In this document: positions 53,420 to 61,107 of the stretch, piece by piece
Position numbering within the stretch: the first letter of the stretch is position 1
How the letters are laid out: every line of letters starts with the position of its first letter
Assembly (NCBI GenBank): GCA_002293025.1
Contig: DBCL01000015.1
Span: 38,103-102,102 of the forward strand
DNA from: Actinobacteria bacterium UBA959
Lineage (GTDB): Bacteria > Actinomycetota > Actinomycetes > S36-B12 > UBA5976
DNA length: 64,000 nt
Reading direction: 5' to 3'
The notes under the pieces: generated by a model
Told to the model about the DNA's origin: nothing
Databases searched by the model: none
What the model saw: only the letters and a program-made list of their open reading frames with translations
Program-made: the position numbers and the translations under genes

Positions 53420-54823
53420 ATGACCACAATTGTTGAACAGTTAGGTTCGCTAGCCTTTCAAGTTACAAAATCTGGCTTGCCCGATTCACTTCGCCGTGAG
53501 GCTGCTCGTAGATTGCTCGATGTAATTGGTAATAGCCTTGCTGCTAAAGATGAATCTGCTGGAAAGATTGTGCAGAATGTTGTTGCTGCTTGGGGTGGGC
53601 CTCTTGAGGCAGTTGGAATTGGTGTTGGCAAGATGCCTGCGGCCTCCAGCGCACTTCTAAATGGCACCCTGGCGCATGCGATGGATTTTGATGACACTCA
53701 CTTGCCATCCGTGTTGCATCCAAGTGCTTCGGTTGTGCCAGCGGCCTTGGCTGTTGCTAGTGCCATGAATTCAACTCCAACACAATTATTAGATGCAATC
53801 ACAGTTGGAATTGAAGTTACCTGTCGTTTAGGAATGGCCGGCTACGATCAGGAGCTTGGTAATTCAGTTTTCTTTGAGCGTGGACTGCATGCAACTTCAA
53901 TTTGTGGAACCTTAGGTTCAGCAGCTGCTGCTGCCATGTTGTTAAATCTAAATGCTTCTCAGATTGCTTCTGCAATTGGAATTGCTGCCAGTATGGGCGC
54001 AGGCTTGCTAGAGGCGAACCGAACTGGTGGCACTGTTAAAAGAACTCATTGCGGCTGGGCTGCTCATGGTGGAGTCGTGGCTGCTCAATTAGCACAGGCC
54101 GGCTTAACAGGTCCCCCAACAGTTATCGAGGGCAGATTTGGATTCATGCAAGCTTATTGTGGTGACAAAGTAAATCTCGATGCAATTACATCTGAGTTAG
54201 GCACTGAATGGGTTCTGCCTGGACTATTTTTTAAACCTTATCCTTGCAACCACTTCACGCATGCAGGAATTGATGCTGCCAGACAACTTAAGGCCGAGGG
54301 TTTAACTGCTGAGAAAATTTCAAGTTTAGAGCTTCAGGTTCCAACACCAGTGCTGCGAACTATTGCTGAACCTCGTGCAGCAAAAATCAAACCTGAATCT
54401 GGTTATCACGCTGCATTCAGTGGGCCTTACACAGTTGCTGCTGCTTTTTATCGTGAGCATGGGTTGGGTTTATTCCATGAAGATTTCGAAGATGAAACGG
54501 CGGCAGATGCCGAAATATTGGATCTAGCTGCCAGAGTAAATGTTGTATCCAGCCAAGAATGTGACGACATCTTCCCTTTTCAATTCCCTGCAATATTGAC
54601 CGCCCACCTTATTGATGGAAGCAGCATCACCAAGAAAGTTTTGGTTAATCGCGGTGGTCCAGATAACCCTCTAAGTGATCAGGAATTAGCACTTAAATTC
54701 AGTTCAAATGCTCTGCGCACCATTTCACAAGCCCAGGCAGCCAAGATTTCTGAGGTTATTTTTGGGTTTCCAACCAACTTGACCTCTTTGGCTGACCTCA
54801 CCCAACTACTCACAGACATTTAG
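53420..54823 (+). CDS. MmgE/PrpD family protein
   Basis: ATG 53420, 2 bp after the cyclase stop, gives 467 residues; a TTG two codons earlier is the alternative. Family blocks are RREAARRLLDVIGNSLAAKDES, NGTLAHAMDFDDTHLPSVLHPSASVVPAALAVA, MAASMGAGLLEANRTGGTVKRTHCGWAAHGG-like and FKPYPCNHFTHAGIDAA. The family includes 2-methylcitrate dehydratase, cis-aconitate decarboxylase and iminodisuccinate epimerase. Presence in this operon suggests dehydration, decarboxylation or epimerisation of a polycarboxylate; the methylcitrate cycle genes are absent. Confidence 0.88.
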   Translation: MTTIVEQLGSLAFQVTKSGLPDSLRREAARRLLDVIGNSLAAKDESAGKIVQNVVAAWGGPLEAVGIGVGKMPAASSALLNGTLAHAMDFDDTHLPSVLHPSASVVPAALAVASAMNSTPTQLLDAITVGIEVTCRLGMAGYDQELGNSVFFERGLHATSICGTLGSAAAAAMLLNLNASQIASAIGIAASMGAGLLEANRTGGTVKRTHCGWAAHGGVVAAQLAQAGLTGPPTVIEGRFGFMQAYCGDKVNLDAITSELGTEWVLPGLFFKPYPCNHFTHAGIDAARQLKAEGLTAEKISSLELQVPTPVLRTIAEPRAAKIKPESGYHAAFSGPYTVAAAFYREHGLGLFHEDFEDETAADAEILDLAARVNVVSSQECDDIFPFQFPAILTAHLIDGSSITKKVLVNRGGPDNPLSDQELALKFSSNALRTISQAQAAKISEVIFGFPTNLTSLADLTQLLTDI

Positions 54824-54929
54824 TCAATTAGTTCTCAACTATTGGGTGTTGGCTTTGTCACAGTGCCTAACTAGAGGGTTTGGTGGGTAATCACCTAACA
54901 TCATGCCAATGCCTATGTAGGAGTGCTCG

Positions 54930-56396
54930 ATGGCCAACCTAGATCTGTTAATTAAGAATGTCTCAGTCGTTAAGCATGACCAACCTGAACCATTAAAGGT
55001 AGATATTGGGATCAAGGATGGGAAAATTGCTTCTTTAAATGCGAATACTGACCCAGCCACTGCACGCGAGGTTTTCGATGCCAACGGAAAAACTGCTTTC
55101 CCTGGTGTAGTAGATGGACACCAGCATTGGGGCATCTACAACCCGTTGGAACTTGATTCAGCTTCAGAAAGCAAGGCCTGCGCACAGGGCGGCGTGACCA
55201 CTGCAATTACTTACATGCGGACAGGTCAGTATTACTTGAATAAAGGTGGCTCGTACCTGGATTTCTATCCAGAAGTACTCGCCAAGTCTGAAGGAAAAGC
55301 ATACGTAGATTACAGCTACCACTTGGCTCCAATGAGCAAGCAGCATTTAACTGAGATCCCAGCACTGATCGAAAAGTATGGTGTTAGTTCATTTAAGATT
55401 TTTATGTTCTACGGAAGTCACGGGCTTCATGGAAGATCGTCAGATCAAAACTCTTTCTTGATGATTCCCGAGGGCGAAAGGTATGACGTTGCACATTTTG
55501 AGTTTGTGATGCGTGCCATTCAAGCTGCCAGACTCGAAATGCCTCAGTATGCAAATGACATCTCATTGTCTTTGCACTGCGAAACTGCAGAGATAATGAC
55601 TGCTTACACCAAGCTGGTGGAGGAAGCTGGAACTGCAAAAGGACTAGAGGCTTACCATCTATCTAGACCTCCACACTCTGAAGGTCTAGCAATCGCAATT
55701 GCGTCCTACTTAGCTCATGAGACTGAGTTACCAAATATCAACCTTTTGCACTTAACTTCATTTAAGGCTGTAGATGCTGCAATTCGGATGGCAAAAGCAT
55801 TCCCACACGTCAACTTCCGCAGAGAAGTAACTATTGGACACTTACTTGCTGATATTAACAACTCTAAAGGTATTGGTGGAAAGGTTAATCCACCGCTGCG
55901 ACCTAAAGCTGATGTAGAAGCACTCTGGGAGTTTTTGCTCAATGACGAAATAGATTGGGTTGTCAGCGATCATGCTTGCTGTAAAACTGAGATGAAATTT
56001 GGAACTCCGAAGGATGATGTTTTTGTTGCTAAATCTGGTTTTGGTGGGGCTGAATACCTGCTGGCTGGATTAGTTTCTGAAAGCAAGTCTAGAAACTTGA
56101 GCTACCAAAAGATTGCTCAGTTATCTTCTTGGAACGTTGCGAAGAGATATGGCTTACACCACAAGGGAGCAATTGAGATTGGGTTTGATGCAGACATAGC
56201 GTTGGTCGATCCAAATGTCTCCTACGTAGTCAAAGCTGAAGACTCACTATCCGCCCAGGAATACACGCCATTTGAGGGATTTGAGTTGACTGCACGAGTA
56301 ACAAACACTTGGCTTCGAGGCAAAGAGATCTTTAAAGATGGCAACATTGTCGGAAGTCCTGCCGGGCAGTATCAGTTCAGGCCAACTCGAAAGTAA
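54930..56396 (+). CDS. Dihydropyrimidinase/hydantoinase-like amidohydrolase
   Basis: A 488-residue cyclic amidohydrolase (dihydropyrimidinase, D-hydantoinase, allantoinase group). The metal site is present: HxH in GVVDGHQHWG, the Lys that becomes carbamylated in VSSFKIFMFYG, His in LSLHCETAE, His in INLLHLTSFKA and Asp in WVVSDHACC. AGGAG lies before the ATG. It stands alone 106 bp after the PrpD gene and ends 3 bp before the convergent crtYd. It would open a cyclic ureide or imide in the pathway. Confidence 0.87.
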   Translation: MANLDLLIKNVSVVKHDQPEPLKVDIGIKDGKIASLNANTDPATAREVFDANGKTAFPGVVDGHQHWGIYNPLELDSASESKACAQGGVTTAITYMRTGQYYLNKGGSYLDFYPEVLAKSEGKAYVDYSYHLAPMSKQHLTEIPALIEKYGVSSFKIFMFYGSHGLHGRSSDQNSFLMIPEGERYDVAHFEFVMRAIQAARLEMPQYANDISLSLHCETAEIMTAYTKLVEEAGTAKGLEAYHLSRPPHSEGLAIAIASYLAHETELPNINLLHLTSFKAVDAAIRMAKAFPHVNFRREVTIGHLLADINNSKGIGGKVNPPLRPKADVEALWEFLLNDEIDWVVSDHACCKTEMKFGTPKDDVFVAKSGFGGAEYLLAGLVSESKSRNLSYQKIAQLSSWNVAKRYGLHHKGAIEIGFDADIALVDPNVSYVVKAEDSLSAQEYTPFEGFELTARVTNTWLRGKEIFKDGNIVGSPAGQYQFRPTRK

Positions 56397-56399
56397 AAA

Positions 56400-56795
56400 C
56401 TACTTTAAGAATTTAAATCGCTCTCGCATCCCAACACTTGTGTTGCTTACAGGCACTCTTTGGATGCCTTTGCTACCAAAATAAACCCAAAAGACTACTG
56501 CGCTTAAACACATAGCAAATCCAAAGAATACGTCTTCGACTGGTGCAAAAAAGAGTCTGCCATCGCCAATGAATGGTGGCGTTTGTTCATACAGTTTTTT
56601 GCCAATTACAGCGTCTGGGCTGTATTGGACAATTGCGAATCCTGTTAAAGTTCCATTTGTAATGAACTGAAACCCGATTACGATGGCATAACTCACCCAC
56701 CAAACTCCAAGCTTTAAGACTCTTGTTCGCAGGATGAATAGATCCAAAATTACTGCACCAATTGCAGCAGCCAAAGCAATTTGAGTGTAAGTCAT
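56400..56795 (-). CDS. crtYd: Lycopene cyclase subunit, second domain (CrtYd type)
   Basis: A 131-residue membrane protein with three helices. The start at 56795 forms an ATGA overlap with crtYc. The domain motif is FFAPVEDVFFGFAMCL, the second-subunit version of PxEExxFF. With CrtYc it makes the heterodimeric actinobacterial lycopene beta-cyclase, which turns lycopene into gamma- and beta-carotene. A longer frame to 56816 overlaps crtYc without a ribosome site. Confidence 0.9.
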   Translation of the reverse strand: MTYTQIALAAAIGAVILDLFILRTRVLKLGVWWVSYAIVIGFQFITNGTLTGFAIVQYSPDAVIGKKLYEQTPPFIGDGRLFFAPVEDVFFGFAMCLSAVVFWVYFGSKGIQRVPVSNTSVGMRERFKFLK

Positions 56796-57127
56796 CCTTC
56801 GTCCCCAACCCGCCACTGTTTAACCGCCCTTACCGCTTCAAAGCTATAAATCATCGCGGTTGGGGTAATTATGAAGAATAAAATCTCTTCAATCGGAATT
56901 TTTCCAGGCAGTTCAACCCCAGTTACGAAACTTTGGTTAAACCACCAATGTCCTTGCGATATGGCATACAAATCCCAAGACACTAAGAAAAATACAACAG
57001 GCAGTAAAGACAAGGCCAAGCGTTTAGGTTTTCGTAGGACTTGGGCTCCAATGATTGGCTCTAGCCAAACAGTTCCCAACACAATAAAGAGCAGGACGCC
57101 TAAATAACCAAAATTCGCAAGATCCAT
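56792..57127 (-). CDS. crtYc: Lycopene cyclase subunit, first domain (CrtYc type)
   Basis: A 111-residue membrane protein with three helices and the catalytic motif KIPIEEILFFIITP. SWDLYAISQGHWWFN is also typical. It is the partner of CrtYd, whose gene overlaps its end by 4 bp. The pair lies 14-15 kb from crtEIB and follows the P-loop kinase gene after 9 bp. Confidence 0.9.
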   Translation of the reverse strand: MDLANFGYLGVLLFIVLGTVWLEPIIGAQVLRKPKRLALSLLPVVFFLVSWDLYAISQGHWWFNQSFVTGVELPGKIPIEEILFFIITPTAMIYSFEAVRAVKQWRVGDEG

Positions 57128-57136
57128 TATCTGAAC

Positions 57137-57751
57137 TTACCTTGAGACTGACTTAAATTCTAGATTTGGATCCATGCTTTGATCGCCTTGGCCGTCAATT
57201 AATAGATCCGCGCTCTCTTTGGTCTGTTCTTTTTGATGCCAATCGAGTTCTGATGTCTGCCATTTGATCATTTGATCCACTAAATGTGCACCATCTCGAT
57301 TCAAAACTCGCGCCAGCCCTAGTTCAGCGCTAACTTCAACCCAGATCAAGAGGGAACAAAACTTCCTAAATGAACGAGACCCCGCCCCAACTCCTTCGAT
57401 TATCAAGGTATCTGATTTTGGTATTTCTACCCATTCCAAATATTGAGATTCGTGCCAGTCGTAGCGTTGAAATCTGCCAAGCCCTCCTGCTCTAATTGGA
57501 TCCAGAATCCAGCGATGCAGGTTTGAGATTAAATCATCACTAAGAGCGTTTTCCCAGCCATCATAAATACTGTCGAGGTGAACAACTGGAGCCTTCATGA
57601 TTAATGCTAGAGAATTTGCTGCGGTTGTTTTGCCACTTCCTGCTGGCCCATCTATGAGAAGCAATCTTGTCTCCCCTAGTTTTGGCAAGAGTGAACCAAC
57701 CTGATCTGCGAGCTCCAGATAAGTGGTCAATTTTGAGACATTTTCAACCAT
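57137..57751 (-). CDS. P-loop kinase, uridine/thiamine-kinase-like
   Basis: ATG 57751 gives 204 residues (a GTG at 57760 is possible); either start lies inside the end of the PnuC-family gene, so translation is coupled. Walker A is LLLIDGPAGSGKTTAANSL (about 31-45), then VVHLDSIYDGWENALSDDL and LIIEGVGAGSRSFRKFCSLLIWVEV, typical of the nucleoside/vitamin kinase-like P-loop family. In the operon of a TPP-controlled transporter it may phosphorylate the imported vitamin or precursor. Substrate unproven. Confidence 0.7.
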   Translation of the reverse strand: MVENVSKLTTYLELADQVGSLLPKLGETRLLLIDGPAGSGKTTAANSLALIMKAPVVHLDSIYDGWENALSDDLISNLHRWILDPIRAGGLGRFQRYDWHESQYLEWVEIPKSDTLIIEGVGAGSRSFRKFCSLLIWVEVSAELGLARVLNRDGAHLVDQMIKWQTSELDWHQKEQTKESADLLIDGQGDQSMDPNLEFKSVSR

Positions 57752-58299
57752 TGCTGCCACCCACGAATCGCCATCAGAACTAGCCCAGCGTAAAAAACTG
57801 CAGTGAAATAGAGTTCCTGATTACTATAATGCCAAGTTGCAACTACATTAACAATTATCCAGATTGGCCATGCTTCTATTTTCTGTTGAACCATAAATAC
57901 CTGAGCCACGACAGATCCAACCAAGATAAATGTGTCAATAGTTGTCGCTGCGGCACCGAGGCCCTGAAGCCATGGGTGCACAATCAACCAACTCAAAAGA
58001 GCAAATATCAAGAATAAAACTCTAATTCTATTTGAATGCAGGCTTGGCTTTGCTCCACTTTGTCCCCAACCAAACCAACCAAAGATGGCTGCCGCAATAA
58101 AAACTAATTGCAGTGATGCACTAGCAATTAAGTTAAATTCCAGAAATAGCCATCCATAAAGCGTTGAGCTTAAAATCCAAAATGGCCATGCCCATCTAGT
58201 ACCTAGGATGCCCAAATAGATCGCTATTACTGAGAAAATAACTGATAACAGTTCCAATAAAGTTACTGGATATTCCCAAGCAGTGAAAATAACTTGCAT
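57727..58299 (-). CDS. pnuT: PnuC-family vitamin transporter, probable thiamine transporter PnuT
   Basis: A 190-residue membrane protein of the PnuC fold with about seven helices: ELLSVIFSVIAIYLGILGTRWAWPFWILSSTLYGWLF, FGWFGWG, and WPIWIIVNVVATWHYSNQELYFTAVFY. PnuC members carry nicotinamide riboside, but a TPP riboswitch directly upstream points to thiamine (PnuT). AGGAG at 58309-58305 lies at the 3' edge of the aptamer, so ligand binding could hide it. A P-loop kinase follows. Confidence 0.85.
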   Translation of the reverse strand: MQVIFTAWEYPVTLLELLSVIFSVIAIYLGILGTRWAWPFWILSSTLYGWLFLEFNLIASASLQLVFIAAAIFGWFGWGQSGAKPSLHSNRIRVLFLIFALLSWLIVHPWLQGLGAAATTIDTFILVGSVVAQVFMVQQKIEAWPIWIIVNVVATWHYSNQELYFTAVFYAGLVLMAIRGWQQWLKMSQN

Positions 58300-58300
58300 A

Positions 58301-58394
58301 TTCGCTCCTCATTCGGCATTACCCGACTGGTTGGACGGTCAGCGAATTTGGATTCGCCCTCTCAGCCTGTCCATGTACCAGGCTCCCGCGGTAT
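58301..58394 (-). ncRNA. TPP riboswitch upstream of pnuT
   Basis: The minus strand reads GGGAGCC, then GGCTGAGAGGG (conserved CUGAGA, about 58367-58357), an internal hairpin GCGAAT/ATTCGC, TGACC, AACC and GGGTAATGCC (conserved region of the pyrophosphate sensor arm), and GAGGAGCG before the ATG. P1 closes with CGC (58390-58388) and GCG near 58302. The AGGAG ribosome site is the aptamer's 3' edge, so control is probably at translation start. Confidence 0.93.
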
Positions 58395-58402
58395 TGAAGG
58401 CT

Positions 58403-58409
58403 TAGGCTA
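58403..58409. promoter_or_regulatory. Possible shared, symmetric -10 element between pnuT and eamA
   Basis: TAGGCTA reads as TAGGCT on the plus strand and TAGCCT on the minus strand, both fitting TAnnnT. A plus-strand transcript would start about at the ATG of the EamA gene (58415), so leaderless. A minus-strand transcript would start near 58397, just before the TPP aptamer, 18 bp away. No good -35 was found on either side. Confidence 0.4.
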
Positions 58410-58414
58410 CTTCA

Positions 58415-59296
58415 ATGACCACCAAAGTGCATCCGTTGCTCGCAACCGGCGCGTTGCTGCTAGCAACAGCACTTTGGGGTAGCTCTTTCTCTATTACTCA
58501 AATAGTCGTTAATCAATATCACGTGTTACCCGCAATGTTTTTTCGCTCTTTAATAGCTGTTTTAGTCCTAATATCTATTAAACCGAAGGCTCTGGCTCAG
58601 ATGACGAAGCAGCAGGCTCTCTATGGATTAGTAATTGGAGCATTTTTGGGAACTGGCTACATTCTGCAAAGTTGGGGCTTGCAACATACAACTGCTACTG
58701 CTTCCGGATTTATCGCTGGCATGTTTGTTGTTATGACTCCATTGGTTGGGGCATTGCTTTTCAAGAACCAGATTAAGTCAATTGCTTGGGTTGCGGTTGT
58801 GATAGCCACTGCTGGATTGGGGGTCATGACCTTAAAAGGAGTGGGCTTTGGTTTAGGTGAAGCAGTTACCTTAATAACAGCCCTCATGTGGACCATGCAA
58901 ATAACGCTGCTGAGTCGATGGGGCAAAACTGAAATTGCCTGGGCCATGACCACTTTGCAGATGTTAGTAGTAACTTTGATGAGTCTTGTTCTATCACTTG
59001 GATCTAGCACTTTACAGTTTCCACCCGAAGAACTTTGGGATGAATTGATTTTTTTGGGTTCAGGGGCTGGGGCTTTAGCTTTGTTACTTCAAACTTGGGC
59101 CCAAGCCCAAATCTCTGCTGTGAGAGCTGCAATTTTATTTACACTTGAGCCTGTTTGGGGTGCAGTATTTTCAGTTTGGTTAGTTCAAGATGTGATTACG
59201 GCTCCAATCGCAATTGGGGCTGGGTTGATTATTTCTGCAATGCTTGTTTCAGAGATATCTGCGGCCCGATCTCGTGCGCCAGTAACTTTCGTTTAG
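58415..59296 (+). CDS. EamA/DMT-family transporter
   Basis: A 293-residue drug/metabolite exporter with ten membrane helices in two EamA repeats: LLATALWGSSFSITQIVVNQYHVLPAMFFRSLIAVLVL and LITALMWTMQITLLSRWGKTEIAWAMTTLQM. The end AAILFTLEPVWGAVFSVWLVQDVITAPIAIGAGLIISAMLVSE-type block is usual. No ribosome site is seen, in line with a leaderless start. Substrate unknown. Its last 68 bp overlap the convergent ogt gene. Confidence 0.9.
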   Translation: MTTKVHPLLATGALLLATALWGSSFSITQIVVNQYHVLPAMFFRSLIAVLVLISIKPKALAQMTKQQALYGLVIGAFLGTGYILQSWGLQHTTATASGFIAGMFVVMTPLVGALLFKNQIKSIAWVAVVIATAGLGVMTLKGVGFGLGEAVTLITALMWTMQITLLSRWGKTEIAWAMTTLQMLVVTLMSLVLSLGSSTLQFPPEELWDELIFLGSGAGALALLLQTWAQAQISAVRAAILFTLEPVWGAVFSVWLVQDVITAPIAIGAGLIISAMLVSEISAARSRAPVTFV

Positions 59297-59750
59297 TTGT
59301 AACTGAATATGCATAATTTCCAATGCTGCCATCAGAGCGAATAATTCGGTGACATGGAACAAAGAGAGCGATCTTGTTCTGAGCACAGGCAGTTCCCGCA
59401 GCTCTGACAGCTAATTTATTGCCTGACTTTTTTGCTAAGGTGGTGTAAGAAATTAATTTGCCAGGCTTTATCGTGCGCATCTGCTTCCATGCATTGGCAT
59501 AAAATATTGGACCTGTCTGTACAACTTTTACATTAGTTATAGTTGATAGGTCTCCCTTGATCCAGTCATCGATTGCCTTGGATACCTCAGGGATGCTGTT
59601 AACTTTCTTGATATTACGTAAATTACTTGATTTTGCTAGGGCGGCTATTGATGTGAATCCACTCGTCAAGACAATTACTTTTTTCTGCTCTTGCTTAGCA
59701 ATCACGCTAAAGTTCATACCTAGAACTTTGTATGTTTTGGCAATCAACAT
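59229..59750 (-). CDS. ogt: Methylated-DNA--protein-cysteine methyltransferase
   Basis: Suicide repair protein that takes the O6-methyl group from guanine. The active site PCHRIIRSDGSIGNYAY is complete, and ISYTTLAKKSGNKLAVRAAGTACAQNKIALFV (HTH with the Arg finger) precedes it. ATG 59750 is preferred because AGGTGA lies 5 bp before it; a GTG at 59759 overlaps the aroF stop. It has 173 residues. The C-terminal 68 bp overlap the end of the EamA gene on the other strand. Confidence 0.92.
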   Translation of the reverse strand: MLIAKTYKVLGMNFSVIAKQEQKKVIVLTSGFTSIAALAKSSNLRNIKKVNSIPEVSKAIDDWIKGDLSTITNVKVVQTGPIFYANAWKQMRTIKPGKLISYTTLAKKSGNKLAVRAAGTACAQNKIALFVPCHRIIRSDGSIGNYAYSVTTKRKLLAHEIGPQISLKQALQK

Positions 59751-59755
59751 CAGGC

Positions 59756-61081
59756 TCACCTAAGTTTGAGCATCTCCGAAACACGAAATGCTAATTCAAG
59801 AGATTGAACTCGATTAAGTCTTGGGTCGCAGGCTGTCTCATATCGAGTTGGCAAGTCTGCTGCAAGAAGCTCTTCCATCCCACCTAAGCATTCGGTGACA
59901 TCATCTCCAGTTAACTCGATATGTATACCACCAGGATGTTTTCCTAGGTTCTTGCAAACTTTAAAGAAGGCAACTACCTCCCCAACCACATCATTAAAAT
60001 CTCTGGTCTTATGGCCAGATGGGGTTGTTTGAGTATTTCCATGCATTGGGTCGCAGATCCAAAGTGGGATGTGCCCATTTTTGAATGATGCCTGAATCAA
60101 GATTGGCAATACCGATTCGACTTTAGAGACACCCATTCGTGCGATAAAACTCAACCTGCCTGGCTCTTTATCTGGATCTAATTTAGATAACAAAGCTTCG
60201 ATATCTTTGGCGGTAGTAGTTGGGCCAACTTTGATACCAATTGGATTGTTAATTTTAGAAGCAAAATCAACGTGAGCTCCATCAAGTTGTCGGGTGCGCT
60301 CACCAACCCAAACATAATGAGCACTCACGTCATACAGATTGCCTGTTCGAGAATCTACGCGAGTCATTGGCTGTTCATAATCTAGGACTAAGGCTTCGTG
60401 GCTTGAGTAGAAATCAACAGTTCGAAATTCGGCTGGATCCACTCCACATGCTTCCATAAACGCTAAGGCCCGATCAATATCTGAAGCTAGTTTTTCATAT
60501 TTCTCACCAGTTGCAGTCTCCTTAACGAAATCTTGGTTCCAGGAATGCACCTGCCTTAAGTCTGCATACCCTCCTTGCGTAAATGCACGAACCAAATTCA
60601 ATGCAGCACTTGATGCGTGATAAGCCTTAACTAGTCTCCATGGATCTGGTGTTCGCGAATCTTCGTTAAATTCAATGTCGTTTACTGCATCACCTCGGTA
60701 TGCCGGCAGTGTTTGACCATCAATTGTTTCGGTATCTCCTGAGCGCGGCTTAAAGTATTGACCAGCAATACGGCCAATTTTTATGACCGGCAAAGTAGAG
60801 CCATAAGTGAGCACAACTGCCATCTGCAAAACAGTGCGCAATCTGCCACGAATTGAGTCAGCGGTGTTGTGCTTAAAAGTTTCAGCACAGTCACCAGCAG
60901 TCAGAACAAAAGCTTTCCCCAAAGCGGCTTTCCCTAGAGACAGCTTCAACTGGTCACACTCGCCCGCAAACACCAGTGGAGGTAGCGTGGCCAGTTCGGC
61001 CCGAGCCTTCATCAACTCGTCTTGATTTGGCCAAGTTGGCTGTTGAGCAGCGGGTAAATTGGACCACTTGATTTCAGGCAT
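59756..61081 (-). CDS. aroF: Class II DAHP synthase
   Basis: First enzyme of the shikimate pathway, plant/actinobacterial class II. The 441-residue protein has WSNLPAAQQPTWPNQDEL, PLVFAGECDQL, GKAFVLTAGDCAETF, KIGRIAGQYFKPRS, TSHEALVLDYEQPMTR-like (YSSHEALVLDYEQPMTRV), VWVGERTRQLDGAH, KVGPTT and ICDPMHGNT with metal-binding Cys, His and Glu. It is about as long as other class II enzymes. Its stop overlaps ogt. Confidence 0.96.
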   Translation of the reverse strand: MPEIKWSNLPAAQQPTWPNQDELMKARAELATLPPLVFAGECDQLKLSLGKAALGKAFVLTAGDCAETFKHNTADSIRGRLRTVLQMAVVLTYGSTLPVIKIGRIAGQYFKPRSGDTETIDGQTLPAYRGDAVNDIEFNEDSRTPDPWRLVKAYHASSAALNLVRAFTQGGYADLRQVHSWNQDFVKETATGEKYEKLASDIDRALAFMEACGVDPAEFRTVDFYSSHEALVLDYEQPMTRVDSRTGNLYDVSAHYVWVGERTRQLDGAHVDFASKINNPIGIKVGPTTTAKDIEALLSKLDPDKEPGRLSFIARMGVSKVESVLPILIQASFKNGHIPLWICDPMHGNTQTTPSGHKTRDFNDVVGEVVAFFKVCKNLGKHPGGIHIELTGDDVTECLGGMEELLAADLPTRYETACDPRLNRVQSLELAFRVSEMLKLR

Positions 61082-61107
61082 GGGACAAGCGTATTAGAGG
61101 GCCAGTT

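Noticed and set aside
53414..54823. MmgE/PrpD protein as 2-methylcitrate dehydratase of propionate use
   Set aside because: No methylcitrate synthase or methylisocitrate lyase is nearby and the operon partners point to a different acid.
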